A stretch of DNA of 64,000 nucleotides from Telmatactis stephensoni (GCA_029948255.1 JALIZF010001587.1:248001-312000); one strand, 5' to 3'. Counted from the stretch's first letter, positions 49,449 to 62,048 are shown. A program made the numbers and translations. The notes: generated by a model from the letters alone, not told the origin.

Positions 49449-52400
49449 TTTCTTTTTACTTTTTTGGGAAACGCGACTTTTCCTGGTATTGACTATCAAT
49501 GAACACTGAATAGGAATCAAAGATCTTTTGATATTTTAATGAGTACCTTTTAACCTGTGGTTTACTGTAACATCAACTAGTATCTGGCAGGCGAGTAACG
49601 CGAAGAGCCACTGCTCTCTTTCTTTTTTATGGTGCCATGATAAGGAAAACAACTCATGCTTTGTGACTATTGCTTTAAATGTGTCGAATGCTTTGGGTTG
49701 GTCGTTGATCTAATTTCATGTAAAGAACAATGAATAATGACAAGAATTATTCTACAGGTGCATAATGGTTGATAATGGACGTACATGTTGTCCCACTCAT
49801 ATATTTTTACCTTTGCGTGAAGCCTTTTCATAATGACGTAAAGATCAACTGCACCATCATCCACACGGCCTATCTCTTGCAGCAGAGAATCAACATCACT
49901 TTCATCAAATCCATCCAGCATCTTCTCACAGGCGTCCAGCAATCCCTTCAAACGTTTAAGCATCTTTTTCTTATCGAGCATCCGCTGCAACAGGCTCCGG
50001 ATTGTTTCAAGGGAGAGACGTCTGCGGTACTTGGTCGGTAGAGGCCAACATCGGAGGATCTTCTCAATCTCATCGAGGCACATTTTAATCTCTTCTCTGT
50101 CATTATCATTGTATGGGTATGTTAGATGCCCGTGCGCTCGTCCAATTAGCAGAGCCATAAGAACATTACAGTAGACATCTATACGGCGTCTTTGATCATG
50201 TGTTAACTCTTCCTCGAAGCTACCATCAACAATTGGTCTTCGCAGACACTTTTCAGTGGCGACGATGTAAGCGTTCGTAACGCCATTGCCAACATCCACG
50301 CGGACGAATGTGTCAAGAAGCTTCAAGGACCGTTTGGCAATCCTAGGGCTCTTGAGTGTCGGAGGACTAAGTTTGGCCAAAACTTCCAAAAAGTCGCCGG
50401 AAGTACTTCGGCATTTATTGGCATGGCCCTCGATGTATGGAAGGAGTTCTTGGAGGATGAATTCTTCGATTCGATCTTTCTGTGGTCCTCGAAATGCAAT
50501 GACGTTTCGGAGGAACGACTCAAAATCTTCCAATTCTCTGGCAGCTTAAAAAAACACAAAGGAAAGAACATGTGAATTCCGATGAAAAGGAAAAAAGGCA
50601 CAAAAGAGTTGTGCCCTTGGAGTTGTTGTTGTTGTTGTTGTCGGAATTACATTCGATATTTAATTTTGACTTTACGCATTTTGTACAATGACATGCATCC
50701 CATATTTGGTATTAACATTCTATATTTGGTATAGAATCCATATTTGTCATCGACATTCCATATTTGGCATTGAATTCCATATTTGGTATTGACTTTCTAT
50801 ATTTGGTACTGACATTCCATACTTAGTATTCCATATTAGGAATTATAAAATATCTAGGATACTACGCGCGCTTTGATTGGTTGAGAGCTGTGTTTGCATG
50901 AAAGTATGTAAACACGGTTTTGACGTCACCATCCTTTGTGCTTCGCGGCAAAATTTAATTTGGATTGAAAACTGAAGTTGACCATTGTAAAAACTTAAAA
51001 ATACAGCATTCATGTATTTTATAAGAAAACAAATTGATAAAGCAAAGCAAACTAGAGTCTTTTCATTATTTCTTTTCGTCACTAAAACTCAATCAATTTG
51101 TAATCTTTTATATCCGTATTTGAATGAAATAGTTTAGAACTAAAATACAAAAGACCATAAACATGGAAGTTTCCATTAACAGGCTAAAAAAGTTCAATGA
51201 TGGGCAAACAAACGTAACAGGATTCTAACAGAGCCAGCTGGGCCAACTCAAGAGGAAATTAGCGAGCTGAAAAGCATCGAAACAGGAGGCATGAAAACGT
51301 TTACAAAACTAACAATTACTTCATTTGATTTAATATAGGATTATCATACAATATATATATAATTAATGTCTTACCCTCATTAAATAAAGATTTATTATTG
51401 TTATTATTATTATATATATTTACAATCAATAAAAGAAAATTACAGTAAATGAAGAGGAACAGTTGTTTACGGTTCAGAATTGTTTTCTTTGAGCCTGAAG
51501 AGTCAAGTTCATTCATCGCAAAAGATTGTTTTTCATTCACAATGGACAACACTGAACCTCGAGACTAGCAAAAAATATCTCTTGTTCAACACCTAAATGA
51601 TAAAATTCGGGCACTAACCACATAATTCAAACAAAATTCAGTCTTATCCAGATAACCAGGCATCACATAGCTTCATAAATTTCCAAACACAAATTGACCC
51701 TTCGTTGGCTGGACAACGTGGTTGCTTTTGTTGCTGTCTTTTACACAACGTTCAAGAAAATAGTCGTTGGTTTTTTTTTCAAGTTGGCGAACATTTTCAA
51801 TGGAGAACATTCTCTTCGATACCTACTTTTCACGATAAACGAAGAGTTATTTTGTCTTTAGAGCTACCATTTTTCTTTCATTTTGACGAAAGTTTTCTAA
51901 GAGTTGTCTCCTAAATTTCTACCGCGTGTTTTGATTGGCTAGTTATAAAACACCATTGTTAAGTTAATGTATTGAGAACATATATTTTGATCATTAAATG
52001 GATGTAAAACAATCATTCGTTATGTAGTATTTTTTAAGAGGAATAAAGTCATTTCATAAACCATAAAAGCAATAGAAAACTTTTTCCTGTGTTTGCATGG
52101 CCTGATATCGTTTCGGGTTTGCATAACTTTCGAGAATTCCCCCAACCCCTCTCGTGTTTATATCACTAGGCTATGCAAACACGGAAAAAGTTTTCTATCG
52201 CTTAAGTATAATAACATATTTGGCACTTATAGTCAGTATCTGTTACGTATACAAATTAAATAATCTACAAAATAATATCTCACCATCGAAGCTTCTCCGC
52301 TGTTCCACGTTGCTTACAAATCTTGAATTTGGCCCAATTACACAGTTTTCAGCTGCATCTATATTTACGTTGTAATTATTTGTGGTCTTCTTTCTATTTC

Positions 52401-54656
52401 GTTTTCGCCTTCTTGGACAAACTGTTGATCAATTAAGAACGAAATAAACGAAGTAAACGAAATAAGAATTCTAAAGAAGGAAATATACATTAGAAAAATG
52501 AAAACTAGTTATAGAAAAATAAAGGACAAACAGTACACAAACGAGCAAATAAATCAGAAAAAATATAGATCAGCTAAATAATAATTTAAATCCTAGACAT
52601 TTTTCCTCCCTGACCCCTCCCTAGCTCTTGCATGTCTCAACCTTAATTGATTACTAATTAAAAAGGCAGTTTTCCTGGTTTCGTACCTCTGGGTTGCCAG
52701 AAGCCAAATGTCATTCAGGCCTCTGGCAACCAGGGTAAAGGTAGCGAAATTGAAAATGTTTTAAGCCGATTTTATTTCATCTTATTATCCGGATCCGATC
52801 CTCACCAGATTCCAATAGATCTTGCAAGTTTCCCATACATTGCGTGATACAACGAGCCTTTGTTGACCTTGTCAGTTAGCTGACAATGCTGTGGTGCATG
52901 TCATCCCCAATTCACAGAAAACGGGAAGTAATTGTCAATCTGACTTAAATCCCATCTCACCCTTTGCTTTTGTTACAGAAATTACTTATGTATAAAGTGG
53001 TAACTAACACATTTTAATATTACCTCATGGGGACTTTTTTATGCTAATTTGATGACGTCAAAGGAGGTAACATTTATTGTACAAAAATGACTCTATCCAA
53101 ACTACTAGAGTTTTTCCATTTGTAAATCATTTCCATCGATAAAATATGCAGTTTAGCCAAAAATATTTGATATTGAATTGAAGAGAACTTGTTGTAAATA
53201 TTACATGAAGTTAGAGCAAATGCTTCCTTTGACGTCATCTGATTTGCATTTTGAAATTATTTTCACTATTCTATCTAGTAACAACTGATTTTCAAAAATA
53301 ACAATTTGCATCATAGGGACTTTTAGTTCAAGAAGAAATTGCTATCAAAATTGCAAAGCATGAGTTATTGGCACTTTAAGTAAGCATGTTTAGTTAAAAT
53401 TAATTACTAAAATGTTTATTAATGATAACGCCTACTAGGTTGTAACGGCTACCATTCCAAAATCATTCCTGTTACAACGAAATCTTCCAATCAAACAACC
53501 ACAGATTCCCAATAGAATTTTTTCAAGAAGGTTCGGCTATGCAGAATTCATTATGCTGATTTTAATTAGAGTAATACAGGCAATCGGGTACAATTGATAC
53601 GCCATAGTCGTACTGCATTATTACAATAAAATACATGGAGAATTCGGCGTCTAAATTAGTTTGGAACTGCTAATTCGATATTCGATTCAAAATGGTCTAG
53701 GCACTCCACTAAGCACAACAGAGCCAGGAATAATATGACTCGAACTAATCAAAACTTGTGAAACTTGACATTTGAATTGAGACCACCACATGAACAAACT
53801 AGACCTAGACTGACACAATTATGAATAAGAAAATATTTTCAACACGCAAAGGAATATTTCTTCTTGTGCACAGTTTAGAAATGAAAGTTACATCGACTAG
53901 CTGGGATTAACAAATTATGTACTTTCTTATAAAATAATTTAGCTGTATGAAGAAATAACATTATTGTGCACTGTGCATACATTAACGTTCACTAGCGTAG
54001 CTTCAAATCAATCATGTCGTTAATCTATAATGCTAGATTAATGATTTATAAGGATAAAACTGAAGTTTATTATCTGATTGTAAGCGACCTTTAAAGGTGA
54101 TACAGATGACCATTACTTAACATAATAACATTAATACGTTCAACATGCATTTAGCTAAAGCACATTGTGCTCGTAAATTGAAATTGAAATTCCACAATTA
54201 AAAGTTGATCGTAAAGCCTGCGACAGTCACAAACTGACCAGTTTGGTTTACACTTCCAAATGCCCTTAAAAGCCTAAAACAGTTCTTAAAGTGAGACTAA
54301 GAACATTTTGCAGTCCCACTAGTACTTCGACGTGGCACTGCATTTCCCATAAGGTACCACCAGTACTTGACAAAATGCTCATTAATTTTTTCTCTCGCAT
54401 TAAGCAGTTAATCAAAGTTGCATCCTCTGTTGCAAAACTAGCTCTAGTCCCCTGCTTTACAGGCGTCAAAACTCACATAGCCTCCAGTTTAATTTGCAGA
54501 AGTTTTATATGGTTCGCCAGAAAGGCAGAACAAGTCTGCAATGGAAGCTAACACTTACACGGAAATATGCAAATATTACGGCGAAAACACGCTCTGCAGC
54601 TGATAATACGTACCTTCCTCATCTGAGGACATGGTTTCAGTAAAGGAATCTTGCAT
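41573..54656 (-). CDS. K1: tandem dual-pseudokinase scaffold protein, 13 exons
   Basis: Exons: 54656-54614, 52421-52284, 50544-49811, 49658-49547, 49179-48254, 46246-46099, 45968-45826, 45235-45107, 44747-44568, 44211-44102, 43439-43295, 43160-43027, 42869-41573 (stop TAG). All are GT-AG, the frame closes, and the total is 4239 nt (1412 aa). Order: Met start (MQDSFTETMSSDEE), basic run RRRKRNRKKT (about 18-27), a weak RHIM-like patch, an all-helical region (about 61-420), kinase-like domain 1 (about 425-700), domain 2 (about 749-981), Tyr/Pro tail (981-1412). Domain 1 has HTQLRAEN and TGL in place of HRD and DFG. Domain 2 has HCNVTLDN and SGL. Both lack the catalytic Asp and the DFG Asp, so phosphotransfer is unlikely. 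SDVWAFGVLMYEI and SDIWSLGMLMWEMF identify the fold as tyrosine-kinase-like. It is unlike JAK in showing no FERM or SH2 signature that I recognise. Exon 49658-49547 is supported mainly by phase. Confidence 0.83.
43027..45235 (-). other. K1 pseudokinase domain 2
   Basis: Five exons cover residues about 749-981. LSHPHLVKVF is the beta-4 region, LNYLHSNDIVHCNVTLDN the catalytic loop (Asp changed to Asn, residues about 836-838), VKLSGL the DFG position, HRWNAKEVI the APE region and KASDIWSLGMLMWEMF the alpha-F helix. All exon boundaries that can be compared agree with K2. Confidence 0.78.
44310..44490. repeat. Purine-rich AAGG/AAGC array in a K1 intron
   Basis: Degenerate GGAAGGAAGCAAGCAAGG-type sequence in the intron between the SGL exon and the catalytic-loop exon. 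A similar shorter tract lies at about 43213-43262. Confidence 0.85.
46480..48253. repeat. K1 intron 5 repeat content
   Basis: An inverted element lies at about 46500-46680 (GTCCCGAGG / CCTCCCGAGAC around GGTTTAGT and ACTAAACC). Tandem CAAGGAGTTTTCAAGGAGTT lies at about 47480-47590, a C-run at 47797-47811, and a 9-bp TTGACTAGA tandem at 48035-48068. No exon was seen between 46247 and 48253. Confidence 0.7.
48254..49179 (-). other. K1 pseudokinase domain 1 (core exon)
   Basis: One 926-nt exon carries the end of the helical region and almost the whole kinase-like fold. Landmarks: VIVRGLYAHKPSVVKAIP (beta-2 to beta-3 with Lys near residue 446, glycine loop degenerate), MIIEYMMNGDLLGYL (hinge and alpha-D), HTQLRAENFLV (about 553-563), KITGLSRA and SDVWAFGVLMYEI. 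The next exon (46246-46099) supplies the domain end. LRAEN resembles the LRAAN of tyrosine kinases. Confidence 0.8.
49396..49450. repeat. (TTTC)n microsatellite in K1 intron 4
   Basis: A TATC run passes into a TTTC run over about 55 bp, between the 49658-49547 and 49179-48254 exons. Confidence 0.9.
49811..50544 (-). other. K1 N-terminal helical region (largest exon)
   Basis: Residues about 61-305. It is entirely charged/Leu-rich with helical periodicity (EEFILQELLPYIEG, SLLQRMLDKKKMLKRLKGLL). It resembles the equivalent exon of K2 in pattern but belongs to no domain I can name. ARM/HEAT-like or other adaptor helices are possible. Confidence 0.65.
50688..50835. repeat. About 20-bp minisatellite in K1 intron 2
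   Basis: Seven or so degenerate copies of CATTCCATATTTGGTATTGA lie in tandem. Confidence 0.85.
50840..52204. repeat. Repeat-derived sequence in K1 intron 2
   Basis: TACTACGCGCGCTTTGATTGG near 50860 resembles the palindrome family at 26 kb. Near the other end, an inverted repeat at about 52069-52204 pairs GATAGAAAACTTTTTCCGTG-type sequence in both orientations. No coding exon is recognised in between. Confidence 0.55.
52422..54613. other. K1 intron 1
   Basis: About 2.2 kb lie between the first two coding exons. It contains the dispersed repeat related to 13525-13745 (about 53050-53260) and otherwise AT-rich sequence. The small open frames at 54266-54551 have no recognisable product. Confidence 0.55.
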
Positions 54657-57600
54657 TTTCAGCCAAATTTTTGCAGTTCTAGCAAGACAAGAGAATGTTG
54701 GCCCTTCTAGGAGGGAATTCCTTTATAACTAATCTCTGGACCAGATATGTGTGAGTCAGCCTTGATAACTAGGGACTTTCCCTGAGCGTAATTTACTGAT
54801 CCGGTTTCCATGGAAATCGATGAGGTCAATAATGTTCAGGAACATCTTCTTCCTCTTTTTTGCTGTCATCTGCGGTTGTAAATTACATCATCAAAGACAA
54901 CCAAATCGATAAATTGTCTATTTAGCAGTTTCTGTGCATTCCTTCATCTCATCTCGATCACAGGTCAGTTTGCCCTTTGCAAAATTTGTATGGACAAACC
55001 TACAAACTGTTTCAAAGCTCGCTCACATATATTCCGGGTATTTATTACTCGTGCCCTGGCGTAGCTTGGGAACGAGGTATAAACTGCAAATGTTCCTTTT
55101 TGTCATTTCGTCTCGAGAAATGGGGGTCTTTCTGCATGTACCGCAAACCTATTGTTCTTTGTTAGCTTCGTTCTATTTAATTTTATAACTTGGAGTCTTC
55201 AGTTTCTTTTATATTACGTATACTGTGACCGGTACCTGCAGAAGGAACCAGAAAAGGTCATTCTTGCGCAATCGGTCACGTGATGCACTCCTGATTGATT
55301 AAGTACGTAAAAAGATAATGTCCCTCATTCATCAGTCATCTTTGAGACTTGAGACAAGTGTGAACTCTTCGATGCTGGGGACTGAAGACTTGAGCAGGAT
55401 TTAATGGTGGACAAGGGCTGGAATACAGCTTTGAAAAACGGGCCCTTCGAGCAGTAAAAAAGTAAAGTCGAACTTTTTACTTGAGGCATACCTAACTCCA
55501 TGAAATATTGCCGGAAAACACATTAAAGGCTAAAAAGGTGAAGGAAAGTAGTTCACCAGTCCCGGTAACTTGGAAGCGGACTAAGTTCTTGAAGGCAAAA
55601 TACTTTTTGTTAGCCAGTAGCTTCTCTTTCTTCATTTTCTAACAACTTACTTCTAAATCCACCAGCACTATCAATAGAAGAGAGAGTACTTGTAACGTCA
55701 GTATACTACACAGGGGTTCCCAGACCTTAATAGTTTGGGTTTCCTGTGGTCTTCTTCGGTATGAAGCCCTCTAAGTTCCAAAACATATCGTCACTAAAAC
55801 GCTTCTTAAAACCTCAAATAAAGCTATTAAACTAAAGAAATACTTTGTTCATTTATTCGTTTACGTCTCCTCATATTCGGTTAGCTTTTGAAGCAATTTA
55901 CCAAAACGAAAATCTTCTCAGTAATATATTTACACAAGGGAAGACACTTCACTGATTAAAATTTAGAAGAACAGAAGTTGGCCGATCACTTAGGGGGTGG
56001 GGGAGAGGAGATGTAGCGTACAAAAACAAACGTAAAATGGTTTAATTTTTGCTCGAATGGTTTGGAATGTAAAACTATTTTTGTCTGGAACGATTCATCA
56101 CCAATTGAAAGTGAAATAAAATAAGTTTTAGCAAAAATATAGATCGTAAACATATGTATGGACCCCTCCCTAACTACCCGAATATGCACAGATTCTCCCT
56201 TTTACCACTCCCTGAGTGTTCAGGCAACTTCTGCTTAAATTCTGCTCAAATTTACTGATAATAAACGTCGAATTTCTGATAGTATTTCTCATTATTTCGT
56301 GATAATGCTTCTTTACAAAACAGAATTCATATATTTGTATGTCCTTATATGTGTAGTTCAATAGAAAGGTTTTATTTGTTAAGTGGCATTTTGAGCGAGC
56401 TCGAAAAAAGCTGTCTTTCCTTGTGTAAATATATACCTATTTCAAAAAAGGTTGTCGTATGAGAGGTCTCAAGTCTACGCGACTAGACCGAAAAGGAGTA
56501 TGGGTAGCTGCAAAATTTTACTCTCTTTCTCGTATTGATTTTGACTTTAGCATCAGCAAATGAAGCTCTTTGATGTATTAGGTCATGGCAAGCTGAAGTT
56601 GAATTATGGTGTGGATATTTGTGTGGCTGTATAGCTTTAGTAATGTTTACCCATGCTTCCTTTCGGGTGAGTCGCGTAGGTTTTTGCCGACAACGTTTAT
56701 TGAAATAGGTGTATACACGCGGTGGACCGTGCAAAGCAGCTAACAACTGTCATCAGTTATTTAAGAGGCTGTAGCAGATCTCTCACACAAATCTATTCAT
56801 TTTGGAGAAATAGAAAGGCTTTTCTCCTAATAGGACTCATCTCCAAGTGAATTAACGCTTTTTTCAAGAGATATTTTTACTTAAAAATCGCTACATACAT
56901 TGCCTTGAATTAATTCAAAGACCACAGGAAACCCAAATTGTTAAGGTCTGGGAACACCTGTGGTATACTACAGCGTTACTCTGGATATCACTGACGTGAC
57001 TATAGTTCCATGTATTTTCATTTTTTGCACGAGGTTCCAAAGCGACACGCATGCAGGTATGCATATCATAAATCCTGAATCAAACACCGGCAATAACTCG
57101 GAGAATAGAGATGCACATATGGCAATGTTTAAAAAATTATTTAATGGTCTTAAAAAACTTCAATGCCTTTGTAATTTAAGCACCTTACTGGTAAAGGATT
57201 GAATATCGAGAAATAAAAAAATGATCGACTAGTTTTCAAGAAACAGTATTATTAACGTGGATGTCGAAATTCCCAGTTAAACGCGGCAATTTAGTGCTTT
57301 ACGTACAGTCGTCTCAACGGCGATCAAAATAATACATCAAATTCGATGACATATATTCACAAAATAAATAACCATGCCTTAGTATTTTTGGAACCAAAAA
57401 TATTGCAAATTTTCTTGGAAAATCATTGTTATAAAATTAATTTAGTAAAGCACCTGCGGTTTCAAATTTCTTCCAAGTTAAATAATTGCTCCGTTTTTAC
57501 TCAAAATCGGCTTAACAGAATTTCTTTAAACGCTCTCATATTATAGACAAACATTTGATTTACAAAGTCTCATAAATCGTTTTTCTCACCGAGGTCTGGA

Positions 57601-59195
57601 TTTTGAGAAAATTGGCAAAATTGAAAATCCAGTGTATAACAATTTCGATGTTAAAAAAGCTCCGATTTCAACCAAACTACTATAATTATAAAATTCGGTC
57701 CATTTGTAGTAGGTGTGCGTAAAAAGTTTGGTCAACTTAATTCTGTAACGCGATTAATAGCCCCTTCAACTCGACTACCCGCGCACTGGCGAAACTGGGT
57801 CGAGCCACCTTAAATCGAGTGTTGATGAGGGATCAATACCACAGGAAGCCCATGCAACTGCTAATCCTGTGCTCTACTCATTTATTATCCTCAATACGTA
57901 AAATTTCTAGATTATGTCTAGATTTCATCGCTATTTGACCTCAAGACACACGGTGACATTTAAGCTGAAACCGTTATTCACTAAACTCTGTATTTAGAGG
58001 GTAAGAAAAAATAGAACTACATATCTACACATCAAAACTTCTTGATGAAAGGGATGAATAAGTATTAAGGAATCAATACTTAAAAAAGTAAGGCATAAAA
58101 AAGTTGAGCTAGCGATTCCGTCTAGATTTTCTGAAATATGGTCGGCTTGGGCTTCCTGTGGAATCATCCATCGCTATAGCCCACGGTATCGAGCTGTTGT
58201 CACGATTAGTAAGCAGTTCAGCGCATTGCTTCTCTTTCAAAGGAAAATCAGTCCCAGTTTTGTATCATAAAACTCGGTTTTGGAATAGACAATTAATCCT
58301 ACGTCGGAATCATACAGTTTCAAAGCTAACATATCCCGACCAACCTTGTTGTTTAACATTTCTTCTGCATGACGTAAGGGATCACCAAATATTATTTAGC
58401 AAATATTATTATTATTTACTGAGTGTTTGTCTGTTTTTAGGTTGGGTGGTGCAAATGCAAATAGGAAATACTTAACTTTTGTTTGCTTCCCTTCATAGAA
58501 AACACAATTTATTCTGCCCCCTTGAAACACCTCATACGCACACACTCAATATTAATACAGAATGCACAAATATCTGCCCTCTCATTTGCAACTAGACGCA
58601 CAATGGTGCGTTTACTCGTGCCTAGGTAGAAATGAGGCTGGCGTGGCATGCAGTGTATCATAAAACATAACCGAACTTCATCCAATCACATCATTAGATG
58701 TTGCGGACCTCTAAGGAAAAGGACGCCTGTGAAATATTTTAGCTGCGCTTAGCTGCTGCGCTTTTGTTTCTGAAAGTCTTATCATTTCTCCATTGTTCGA
58801 AGACCGCAGAAAATGAGTTTGGGATACCTGTGGTAGATGTTGCAGACCTCTTAGGAAGAGGACGTCTGTGAAATTTTTTAGATGCGCTTTAGTTTCCTGA
58901 AAAAAGCCGAGCTTGCTAATGGACACTTGGACTACAAAGAAAAGATACAGGGACTTGTTTCTGATTATGAGTGGAAAACAGTCTTAACTCAACTGCACTC
59001 AAAACGTCCCACAGGCAACCCAAACTACCACATCAAATATCCTATCTCTAGGGATCGTCTTTGTGATGAAACATCCCGAACCCACGGGCCGGCACGCTTA
59101 ATTTGCGATCAGATATCCCCGCCTATTGTCCGAGTACTCCTTCACGAGACTTGTATTGATTGGTGCATAAGATGCCCGAGGGTACTCCCTTACAG
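54657..59195. other. Region upstream of K1 with no recognised gene
   Basis: It should hold the K1 promoter and 5'UTR close to 54657. I found no exon with convincing domain content. A phrase of the tandem-repeat family at 38 kb (ACACCTCATACGCACACACT) recurs at about 58529. Confidence 0.5.
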
Positions 59196-60381
59196 AAGTG
59201 GTAGGGGTACTCGACGGAGGGTTTTGAAAATGACCCTAAAACGTACGCATAAATTATCGGAGATGCCGATTTTATACCCTCAAAGGTACGACCACATTGT
59301 TAATAAAGAATATTCGTATGTGAAATCGTTTCAATCTTTATTAGGCCGTATTCTGTGCCTTGAAAATGTGCTTCTAAAACGATTTCCGCTGCCATGGCGA
59401 GGGCACTACTTTAAATCAACGTGAACATATAGATTTTACCTTTCTTAAAAAGAATTCAGTTGTTGTCACTCTGAAAAACCCGCAGTTTTTTTAAAAAACG
59501 CCAATGGAATTGAACATTCCGCCATCTTGGATTTTCATTACCTGTGGGGGGGAGGGTACAGAATTGGATTTTTTACAAATGAATATTATGCATTGAAACT
59601 TCCGAAACTGGATCATGATCGATAGTAATAAACTTTAGACATTGTCAGTTCTCAGGTTCTTTTGTTTTAAGTTATAATTTTGAATGTAGAGTGATATTTA
59701 TATAATTTACATTTGATGTTCCCCTGGGGGGAGGGGTCGTAAGTCTACTTTTGACTTTGCCAATCGCTACTAAAATCAACGAAAAACGCAAAAATTGTAA
59801 TGAAAATAACGAATTTGAATTGTCAACATTCCTTTTTACAACGTAGTTTGATTTTAGAAACAATTTGTCTTACAAATATAATATAAAATTCTCAAATCAG
59901 ACACCTTTGAAAACTTTGTTGAGAGCTAATCGTTGAACAAGATTATAATAAAAATAATAATAATTAATAGGGAATGTAAATGTATGAATTATAAATAAAG
60001 GGTATGCAATTAATAGATCGAGGAAGTAAAAAATAAAATAGAGAAAAATAAATGAAATAAAATAAATAAATAAATAAAAGATGAAAAATAAAAATAGAAA
60101 TGGAATAGAATAAAAAGAATGTAAAACAAATAAAGTAATAAAAATAAATAGAAGTGAGACAAAATTGAAAAACGACTAAACGTGGAAGAAAAAAAAAACG
60201 AGTGGTAAAAATAAAATGAAAACTGAAAACAAATAAATGCTAAGATGTTATTAAGAAACAAATAATGTAAAATAAAAAGAGTGAAATTGTGAAAAAAGGA
60301 AACGAAACGGAAAGTGAAAATGGGAATAAATCAAATTCAATAAATAATTGAATAGGGAATATATAGAGGGGGGCCTAGGGG

Positions 60382-61195
60382 GGTTACGAATACCGCAATC
60401 CCGCACAAAAAATTCGAAAATACCGCAATCCCGCACACACACAAAAATATAATTAATTAATTAATTAATTAATTAATTAAATAATATAAATGAAATAGTC
60501 GCATTTATATAGCGCAAATATCTATATGTATATAATCAAATGTGCTTAGAGTTTGTTAGTAGTAAGGACAGACTTTTGTACCGGGCGACACTCCCCTACT
60601 CTTTGCGAACAGTACAACAGGTAGGATCTTTTTCGTCCACTATACAAGCAGGGTTAGAGTGAAAGCAGACGGGGCCCCACGGTTTAACGTCCTTATCCGA
60701 GAAGACGTGAAGGTCTAACCGTTTGCAGATGTAACTACAAAGGCAGCACCTTCTCCTCAATTATTTAAAGACCCTGAGTGTTGGTCCGGCCGGGATTCGA
60801 ACCCCGACCTCCCGTACGAGAGACAGACGCTCAACCAACTGAGCCAACTGGGCGGAAAATGGTCAATCCCGCAATCCCGCACGAAAAATTCGAAAATACC
60901 GCAATCCCGCACGAAAAAATGGTCAATCCCGCATGAAAAATTCGAAAATACGGCTCACCAGACGAAACATTCGAAATACCACTCCCACGGGACCTCACGC
61001 GCAGAAACATGAATCACAGAAACATGAAATTTTCTATCGAGCGCCAGAAACAAAATCCCGCATCTCGCAGGCCTCAAAAATACCGCATTGCCGCAATTTC
61101 AAATCGTTTTTCCCGTAATACCACAGCTCAAAAAAGAAAATACCGCAATACCGCACAAAGAAATGGTCAATCCCGCAATCCCGCAAACCCCTAGG
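60382..61195. repeat. Degenerate CCGCAATCCCGCAC array split by a SINE
   Basis: CCGCAATCCCGCAC with AAAAATTCGAAAATA spacers recurs at 60388-60437 and 60867-61190. The middle (about 60438-60855) is a tRNA-derived SINE inserted on the minus strand. Confidence 0.8.
60438..60855 (-). mobile_element. tRNA-derived SINE, second family
   Basis: Reading the minus strand, the head has GGCTCAGTTGGTTGAGCG (A box) and GGGGTTCGAATCCCG (B box). The body ends with GCGCTATATAAATG, followed by an AATT-repeat tail at 60443-60481. The A and B boxes are well preserved. AAAAT flanks both sides, a possible target duplication. Confidence 0.8.
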
Positions 61196-62048
61196 ACCCC
61201 CTCAATATAAATGTATGAATTGTAAAATTGCTTTTTCGGCAATCTCTCGTTGCTGGCCATCGAGAGAAAGCCATAGTTGTTGACTTGTCTTGAATTAATG
61301 AAAAGAGATATCTGAGAAACATGTTAGAGCGCCCTCCACCTTTAAAAATGAATTAAACAAGAAGAAAATCCCATTTTTGCAAGCTTTGTTGGCTTTCTGA
61401 GCCAGCGATTTTCAGCGGACTTCGCATCTAAAACTACAACTGCGCATGTCAATTCAAGATGGCGGACATCAAAATATTAAGCAGATTTGATGAACTTTCC
61501 TTGGGATTTTTGAACGAACTGCAAGAATTTGGAGATGACAACAACTGAATCCCTGTTAAGTGAGTTCTAAACTACATATTCGAGTAGTTAAATTTTAGTG
61601 CCCGAACCATGGCAGCGGAACTGAACGATAATCAGTCACAGAATACGGCCTATATGTAAATTTCGTTATCCTGACCCTAAAAGGTACGCTATGAACCGGA
61701 AACCCTAAAAGGTATGAGGGTGTCATATTTTTGACCCTAAAAGATCCGTCGAGCACACCCTACCACTTTTGCTCTGAACAAACACATAAGAAAATTAATT
61801 TTGAATGTATACATAATGAATAATTCTTGATAAAAATATAGCTTTCGACAAATGTTGTCCACACATTTTGAGAAACGACATCAAAGAGTAGTGAGATATC
61901 AATATTTCTGTTTTATAAATGTAGATTTTTTTAAATGTACATATGTTCATTACATTGTTCAACTACTAGATTTATATTTATTGAACAGTGTAATGAAGTC
62001 TGAGTTATATGAAATATAATACTTTAGCTTTTCAGTATAAAAAGGTCA

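Larger units (their letters stand above)
59196..61768. mobile_element. About 2.6 kb non-autonomous element with long inverted termini
   Basis: AGTGGTAGGGGTACTCGACG at the left is matched in inverse at the right by CGTCGAGCACACCCTACCACT. The pairing continues in patches for about 350 bp (GGCCGTATTCTGTG, TTCCGCTGCCATGG, AATTCAGTTGTTGTCA, CCGCCATCTTG). The 180-aa open frame at 58882-59424 overlaps the left arm and is not convincing as a gene. No transposase was seen. Confidence 0.72.

Noticed and set aside
50688..50835. Possible CRISPR-like array of regularly spaced repeats
   Set aside because: It is a head-to-tail 20-bp minisatellite without unique spacers, in a eukaryotic intron.
58882..59424. 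180-aa open frame upstream of K1
   Set aside because: It overlaps the long inverted terminus of the 59.2-61.8 kb element, shows no domain pattern, and has no supporting splice or paralogue.
60780..60855. Possible functional tRNA on the minus strand
   Set aside because: The boxes are good, but it is the head of a longer SINE body with an AATT tail, inserted in a repeat. An intact acceptor stem was not found.
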